This document shows positions 60,198 to 64,000 of a stretch of 64,000 nucleotides of DNA, piece by piece (position 1 is the first letter of the stretch; every line of letters starts with the position of its first letter). The notes below the pieces were generated by a model. It was not told where the DNA came from. It ran no database searches and saw nothing but the letters and a program-made list of their open reading frames with translations. The translations under genes and the position numbers were made by a program. The stretch covers positions 1 through 64,000 of the forward strand of contig NZ_JAIXPP010000016.1 of the NCBI RefSeq assembly GCF_027486195.1, written 5' to 3'. Origin of the DNA: Novosphingobium sp. (GTDB taxonomy: Bacteria; Pseudomonadota; Alphaproteobacteria; Sphingomonadales; Sphingomonadaceae).

Positions 60198-61853
60198 TCA
60201 ACGCATTCGCGTTGCTACGATGACCCCATCTTCAATCTTCAAATCTATCGAGAGGGGGGTGCTGTGGTTGGAGATATCCATGCCAATTGTTTCGAGACTA
60301 TCGAGCACAATCGTGCTTTGGGCCGAGATGCGGTTCAACAGGGCGTTCTCGTTCAGGAGAATTTTGGAGCGCTCTGCCGCGCTGGTGACGGCTTTGATTT
60401 TGTCTCGGAGGAGCTGGTCCATCGCAACGGCTGTCTCGCCCTGCGGAAGCAGGGCAAGTGCCGAGGCTCTAATATCCTGAAGTCGATCTACTTTACGTTG
60501 TTCTCGGCCAGGAAATGCAGAGAGGAGTTGCCAACCACAAGCGCGCGCGCGCAGGCATAATAGCATTTCACGATAGAGCTTTTCGAGCGTTGCCTGCTGT
60601 TCACCCAGCGCCTTGATATATTTACCCTGTCCGACCCACTCTTCATTCTTCAGGGTCTTAAGGGCTTCGGTTTGGCTACGGATGTCGATGGCCAGATGGT
60701 CCTGCACCTCCAGCAGCTTGGTTTCGTGCATTTCTATAGCGTGAACCACTTCATCCGAGAGTTCTCCGGACAGAACAGAACGGGCAATCTGCTCAAAATA
60801 GCGAATCGACCCTGTCAAAACCGACCGACGCTCATTCCTTTGGAACGCAGCAACATCCTCAATGGCTTCCTTAATCTCCGAAAGCTTCTGGCTGATGTCG
60901 GCGAGATGCTTTTGGGCCAGCAAAGCAGACGCAATATTAAGAGCGGCACCGGAAGTGGCCAGCGCCGAAAGCTTCCCGGCATCAAGTTTGGCGGCTCCAG
61001 CGAATTTGGTTGTGCCGATTTTGCGGATTGTGCCGATAAGGCCGCCATGCTTGACGCTCTCAACCAATTCGGTTCCAGCTGGGATAATCACGTTCATGTA
61101 ATTGTTAGTTCCAACCTCAACGGCCGTCGCCGTGCTAGGGACAGCCTGCAGAAGAGGGTTTAACCAGCTAATCCCGCTATCATCCTTGGTTACCTTGCGC
61201 CATCCAGCGTCCACATCCGAGGGGTTGATCTGGGCAATCGTTAGGACAGGGTTTCCTTTATCGTTGCAGATGACCAAAGCATCGGAGTGACTTGCATCTG
61301 CGGGTGTCGAACTTGCCTTCGTGGTTACCTTATTTGCGCGCGCAAATTCACTATGCCTCCAGCGGAGGAACGCGATTTGTAAAAGGCAGGCGGCTAGAGG
61401 GGGCCATTCAGCGGCGCCAAAAAAGCTGTTAGCGCCTGCGGCAACTGCATGACGAGCCTCGTTTACGGCCGCTTGCTGATTATCCGCCCTAATCGACGAG
61501 AGCCGTTGCGAGGTAAAGAGGTTCAGTAGAGTCGTCTCGTTGTCGTCCAAATCGTCCTCTTGGGCTGGCAACCCAAGGTGTTTGCATAGCGCGGCTATCA
61601 TGCGTTGATACGAGGGACGGCTTCCATCCGTGATATTCAGTGCCTTCTGGCCGAGGCGGTAAATTTCATCGCCGATCTGATCTGTGTAGCGACTGTGATC
61701 AGGAGCGTGCCGTTCATAGGCCCGGCAAATCTTAAGTATGCTGAGGGGCGTCTGCGTGAGCGTGTCGACCAAAGGCGCTAATTGATCGTCACTGCACATA
61801 CTTAGGATCGTGTAGATGATCGGAATGGTAGTGTCGTTCGCTAAGGCACGCAT
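60198..61853 (-). CDS. Unknown 551-residue protein with amphipathic and coiled-coil regions
   Basis: No family recognised. The N-terminal 110 residues are helical (TEGD-free, with LAPLVDTLTQTPLSILKICR). A middle part has NYMNVIIPAGTELVES and GGLIGTIRKIGTTKFAGAAK, then a hydrophobic Ala/Leu/Ser-rich helix (LATSGAALNIASALLAQKHL), then a long heptad-rich helix (ISQKLSEIKEAIEDVAAFQR). This order, hydrophobic helix then coiled coil, also appears in many unknown proteins of accessory regions. Transmembrane insertion is uncertain. The start codon follows the short reading frame upstream by 5 bases. It is the main gene of a cassette flanked by direct repeats. Confidence 0.7.
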   Translation of the reverse strand: MRALANDTTIPIIYTILSMCSDDQLAPLVDTLTQTPLSILKICRAYERHAPDHSRYTDQIGDEIYRLGQKALNITDGSRPSYQRMIAALCKHLGLPAQEDDLDDNETTLLNLFTSQRLSSIRADNQQAAVNEARHAVAAGANSFFGAAEWPPLAACLLQIAFLRWRHSEFARANKVTTKASSTPADASHSDALVICNDKGNPVLTIAQINPSDVDAGWRKVTKDDSGISWLNPLLQAVPSTATAVEVGTNNYMNVIIPAGTELVESVKHGGLIGTIRKIGTTKFAGAAKLDAGKLSALATSGAALNIASALLAQKHLADISQKLSEIKEAIEDVAAFQRNERRSVLTGSIRYFEQIARSVLSGELSDEVVHAIEMHETKLLEVQDHLAIDIRSQTEALKTLKNEEWVGQGKYIKALGEQQATLEKLYREMLLCLRARACGWQLLSAFPGREQRKVDRLQDIRASALALLPQGETAVAMDQLLRDKIKAVTSAAERSKILLNENALLNRISAQSTIVLDSLETIGMDISNHSTPLSIDLKIEDGVIVATRMR

Positions 61854-61858
61854 GCAGG

Positions 61859-61987
61859 CTATACCGATCTTGGCTTGACAGTCTGGCTCGATTCTATGTC
61901 GGCCAAAGTCCGATGAAAATTCACCATACTGTCTCTCTTCTCAAAATCATCAAGCGGCTGATAGAGATCGAAAACGGTAATCATCAT
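61859..61987 (-). CDS. Short reading frame B (42 codons), directly after an in-frame TGA
   Basis: Reads MMITVFDLYQPLDDFEKRDS... to KPRSV and ends with TAG 5 bases before the start of the 551-residue protein. Its ATG follows immediately on the TGA of reading frame A and in the same frame. The amino acid composition is credible for a protein. It may be a separate small gene translated by coupling, or the second half of one gene of 94 codons broken by a nonsense codon. No family recognised. Confidence 0.45.
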   Translation of the reverse strand: MMITVFDLYQPLDDFEKRDSMVNFHRTLADIESSQTVKPRSV

Positions 61988-62140
61988 TCAACGTGCTGGG
62001 TTCCCCAGCGAGATCACAATGGCTGGTTTTAGGGAGGACTGCCCTACTATAGCGTCGTCTAGCATGACCGCAAAGTCCCAGAAGGCGACCATTGCACCGA
62101 TGGAATCAATGAGCGAACGCATGACGGCTTCGTTAGCCAT
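61988..62140 (-). CDS. Short reading frame A (50 codons), first of the cassette operon
   Basis: Reads MANEAVMRSLIDSIGAMVAF... to LGNPAR and TGA. It has a good ribosome site, AAGGGTGAAGCA, directly before the ATG at 62140. It contains a moderately hydrophobic middle (IGAMVAFWDFAVML). Frame B follows in phase after the TGA. It could be an independent small protein or the first half of an interrupted gene. No family recognised; upstream of it no further gene is seen for 300 bases. Confidence 0.45.
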   Translation of the reverse strand: MANEAVMRSLIDSIGAMVAFWDFAVMLDDAIVGQSSLKPAIVISLGNPAR

Positions 62141-62228
62141 TGCTTCACCCTTGGATCACCAGCTAAGCGAGTCCCGCTGCCAGTGACCGCCGGCGATCGC
62201 TTCATACGCGGAAAGCAGAAGCCGCCTA

Positions 62229-62333
62229 GCTTACCAGAGTGAAGATGGAAGTCCTACCACGCCAGCCGCCCAATCACCCGGATGCTGCCGATCCGCCGGG
62301 TCTGCGGATTTCAGGGGACATGGCGATAGAGCG
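62229..62333. repeat. Direct repeat, copy B, about 105 bp
   Basis: Second copy of the repeat at 59955-60058, same orientation, starting with ttaccagag and ending near gcgatagag. It lies between the start of the cassette operon and the AAA ATPase remnant. On the minus strand both copies still show RRIGSIRV...W as a shared reading, so they may be remains of one coding sequence, but stops interrupt it in both. Confidence 0.65.
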
Positions 62334-62436
62334 AACGGTGCGCGGTGCTCTCCAGTGTATCCGTCCGGTGAAGACCGCGTTCATAGGCAAGCATCTAGGA
62401 ACAGTCGTTCACAAGTGCCGCTGTTTGACGTGATGG

Positions 62437-62673
62437 CTAACCGAACGCCGACCCGTCGTCCATTGCCGCCTCGAAGGCCCCACCGTTAGGAAGTTTGGGG
62501 TGGGGCACACCTGCTTCTAGGCTTGCGAACATACGCGACAGCGTGCTCTTCCCTGATCCGTTCTATCCGTAGATCAAATTGAACGGCCGGAACTGGAGCT
62601 AAGGCGAGCGAGCCCCTCGGTTGGCGTATATGCCCATCCTCTGCAGCAACTTGATGTCAGTAAATATACGCAT
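62437..62673 (-). pseudogene. Remnant of an AAA (RloC/PrrC-like AAA_13) ATPase N-terminus, with TAG codons
   Basis: Minus-strand reading from ATG 62673: MRIFTDIKLLQRMGIYANRG, then ARSP-TAG-LQFRPFNLIYG-TAG-NGSGKSTLSRMFASLEAG and on to MDDGSAFG-TAG. The Walker A core G-x-NGSGKST is complete except that a TAG sits in front of NGSGK where Trp, Glu or Arg is usual. The reading frame is otherwise kept across 79 codons. The AAA_13 family includes anticodon nucleases such as PrrC/RloC and other defence proteins. The remainder of the gene is missing. Best explained as a decayed gene. Confidence 0.7.
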
Positions 62674-63287
62674 ATCATTAGATCAACTCTTTTAATTCTT
62701 AAAGCCAACTTCTGTTTGCCGCATCGCACAGCCCGACATCTCTCAACTTGCAAAACGGCGGTGCGGCGGAGCGGCGCTGTTTTAAAGGCCGCTGTGGGCG
62801 AGCTATCGAACATGCAGAGCGAAATCGGATGCGATCAAAGCCGCCTATGGCTCCCGCGAGGTCAGATTAGTCGTTGTCGTTGGGACCTCAGGCTTGCGGC
62901 TCACCCCTACACTCTAAGTGAAGGAGGATCAGTTACTTCTCGAGAATAGCATTGCGAATGCGCATGTCCTCATGCGCCATCCTGACAACAAGAGAGAGGT
63001 TTCGAAAGTTGCAGCTCGTCCAGCCAACTCGCAAACGTGTTGCGGAATGCGACGGCCACTTCCCCGTCAATCGTCTGTGCATTTGGAAGGAGAAGGTCGG
63101 CGGAGCGCAACAGCTGGGCGAAGTTATCAACGCTGAAGTTTATGATTGAGACGATTTGGCACCACATGCTTGCCGAGCAGCTAGGTAAACTAACTAAGGA
63201 TTGTGCTGCAGCTAAACCGTTGTAGGTATAGCTCGAAGTGCAGAACAGACCACTAAGGCTGGATCGAACACCAAGCCGGAGCATCTC
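62674..63287. other. Gene-poor stretch before the SbcD-like gene
   Basis: About 610 bases. The only reading frame of interest is on the minus strand at about 62970-63167 (65 codons, MWCQIVSIINFSVDNFAQLL, with SADLLLPNAQTIDGEVAVAF): its composition looks protein-like, and it may be a small gene or a fragment of a lost one. No ribosome site or family was recognised. The rest holds the promoter of the SbcD-like gene. Confidence 0.3.
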
Positions 63288-64000
63288 GTGGCAAGATTAA
63301 AGATCATCCACACGGCCGACTGGCAACTAGGTAAGCCGTTTGGGCGCTTCCCCAAGGAAGTATCGGGTGCACTCTCCGAGGCGCGCCTTGACGCGATCGA
63401 CCGGATCGCTGCGGTCGCAGCTGACCGTGGTGCCGCGCACATCCTGGCGGCCGGAGACATCTTCGACAACATTGACCCAGGCGACCGTGTCGTCATGCAA
63501 GCGTTGTCTCGGATGGAGCGAGCTGACGTCACTTGGTGGCTTATGCCGGGCAACCACGACCATGCCCGTCCAGGCGGACTTTGGAGCCGGGTCCGTCGGC
63601 TTGCTCCCGCCAGTGTCCGCATCGTCGATAAGTCGGAGCCTGTCGAGCTGACTGAGGACGCGTGGTTGCTACCAGCGCCGCTAGAGCACCGAAAAACCAC
63701 CTCGGACCCTACTTCGGCCATGGTCGATATGCCGACGCCACCAGGAGCGCTACGCATTGGTATGGCGCACGGCTCAATCACAGAGTTCGGGGCCACAGGC
63801 GAGAGCGCAAACCTCATCCCGCCCGACCGGGCCCGCTCAGCTGGGCTCGATTATCTCGCTCTAGGCGACTGGCACGGCTATCTACCAGTTGGTGACCGCA
63901 CTGCCTACAGCGGCACGCCAGAGACCGACCGCTTTGGTCGCGACGAGCCTGGAGCATGCATCGCGGTGGACGTCCGGCAGGGTGATGCCCCAGCACTTGA
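63288..64000 (+). CDS. SbcD/Mre11-like (YhaO-type) DNA repair exonuclease, incomplete at window end
   Basis: The reading frame starts GTG at 63288, with GGAG 6 bases upstream, and is open to the window end (237 codons seen). It opens MARLKIIHTADWQLGKPFGR. Metallophosphoesterase motifs: Asp11 in TADWQLG (with Gln13 where many have His), GDIFDN at 56-61, GNHD at 88-91, GMAHGS near 165, and LALGDWHGYL near 195. This matches MRE11/SbcD-like nucleases of the YhaO branch, whose genes are usually followed by an SbcC/YhaN-like ATPase, here beyond the edge. On a mobile element it may serve in anti-phage defence, which is inference. Confidence 0.87.
   Translation, partial: MARLKIIHTADWQLGKPFGRFPKEVSGALSEARLDAIDRIAAVAADRGAAHILAAGDIFDNIDPGDRVVMQALSRMERADVTWWLMPGNHDHARPGGLWSRVRRLAPASVRIVDKSEPVELTEDAWLLPAPLEHRKTTSDPTSAMVDMPTPPGALRIGMAHGSITEFGATGESANLIPPDRARSAGLDYLALGDWHGYLPVGDRTAYSGTPETDRFGRDEPGACIAVDVRQGDAPAL

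Larger units (their letters stand above)
54342..64000. mobile_element. Integrated genomic island in tRNA-Val gene (left end; right end outside window)
   Basis: The left junction is the broken tRNA-Val gene at 54341. Within 50 bases begins a tyrosine integrase pointing toward the junction, then an excisionase-like gene and a repressor-like gene, the usual control module of integrative elements. Cargo includes a Fic protein, unknown proteins, a direct-repeat-flanked cassette, an AAA ATPase remnant and an SbcD-like nuclease. Many of these genes have less GC-rich DNA and longer gene-poor stretches than the core. No second att copy or tRNA 3' half was found up to 64000, so the right end lies outside. 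Confidence 0.85.

Noticed and set aside
1..64000. CRISPR arrays and rRNA operons
   Set aside because: No regularly spaced repeat series and no rRNA-like sequence were seen.

Overview
The window looks like a chromosomal segment of a high-GC alphaproteobacterium of the order Sphingomonadales, probably close to Erythrobacter, Porphyrobacter or Novosphingobium. The reasons are the gene order hemC-hemD/tsaD, serC-serA, hisZ-purA, the alphaproteobacterial type of SerC, TorF-type porins, and a LOV-HTH photoreceptor that closely resembles EL222 of Erythrobacter litoralis. No database search was possible, so the taxonomic call is inference.

Positions 1-54300 are core genome. From left to right: an SDR oxidoreductase; a DsbD-type disulfide reductase; a PafA-like phosphatase coupled to a UbiH-type hydroxylase; hemC-hemD plus a mitofilin-like membrane protein, divergent from tsaD-gpsA-flippase; a RelE/HigB-type toxin-antitoxin pair with a 34-residue membrane peptide beside it; uvrB; a DUF481-like outer-membrane protein that seems to start at CTG; a molybdopterin oxidoreductase divergent from the four-gene Anbu cluster (ATP-grasp, alpha-E, transglutaminase, proteasome-like Anbu); a LuxR regulator with a degenerate receiver; a desaturase/PhnD-like pair; serC with a candidate leader RNA, then serA; a DAO-type oxidoreductase; a tyrosine phosphatase divergent from a TonB-dependent receptor; hisZ; an arsR-aquaporin-arsC operon; purA; a MarR-type regulator; folE divergent from the LOV-HTH regulator; two related-looking porin loci with a decayed porin copy between them; an EnvZ/OmpR-type two-component system; and a small Flp pilin/PilZ locus.

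At 54304-54341 the 5' half of a tRNA-Val(TAC) gene stops in its anticodon loop. From there to the right edge the DNA is an integrated element: a tyrosine integrase, an excisionase-like HTH protein, a divergent repressor-like protein with a palindromic operator between them, several unrecognised proteins, a Fic protein, a cassette (an unknown 551-residue protein plus two short reading frames) flanked by direct repeats of about 105 bp, the remnant of an AAA ATPase broken by TAG codons, and the start of an SbcD/Mre11-like nuclease that runs off the window. The cargo suggests an accessory or defence island, but that function is inferred only from neighbours.

Start codons were moved inward where a Shine-Dalgarno sequence, a signal peptide or an ATGA overlap argued for it. 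Three short reading frames (34, 50 and 42 codons) and the truncated gene at the right edge were read directly from the sequence.
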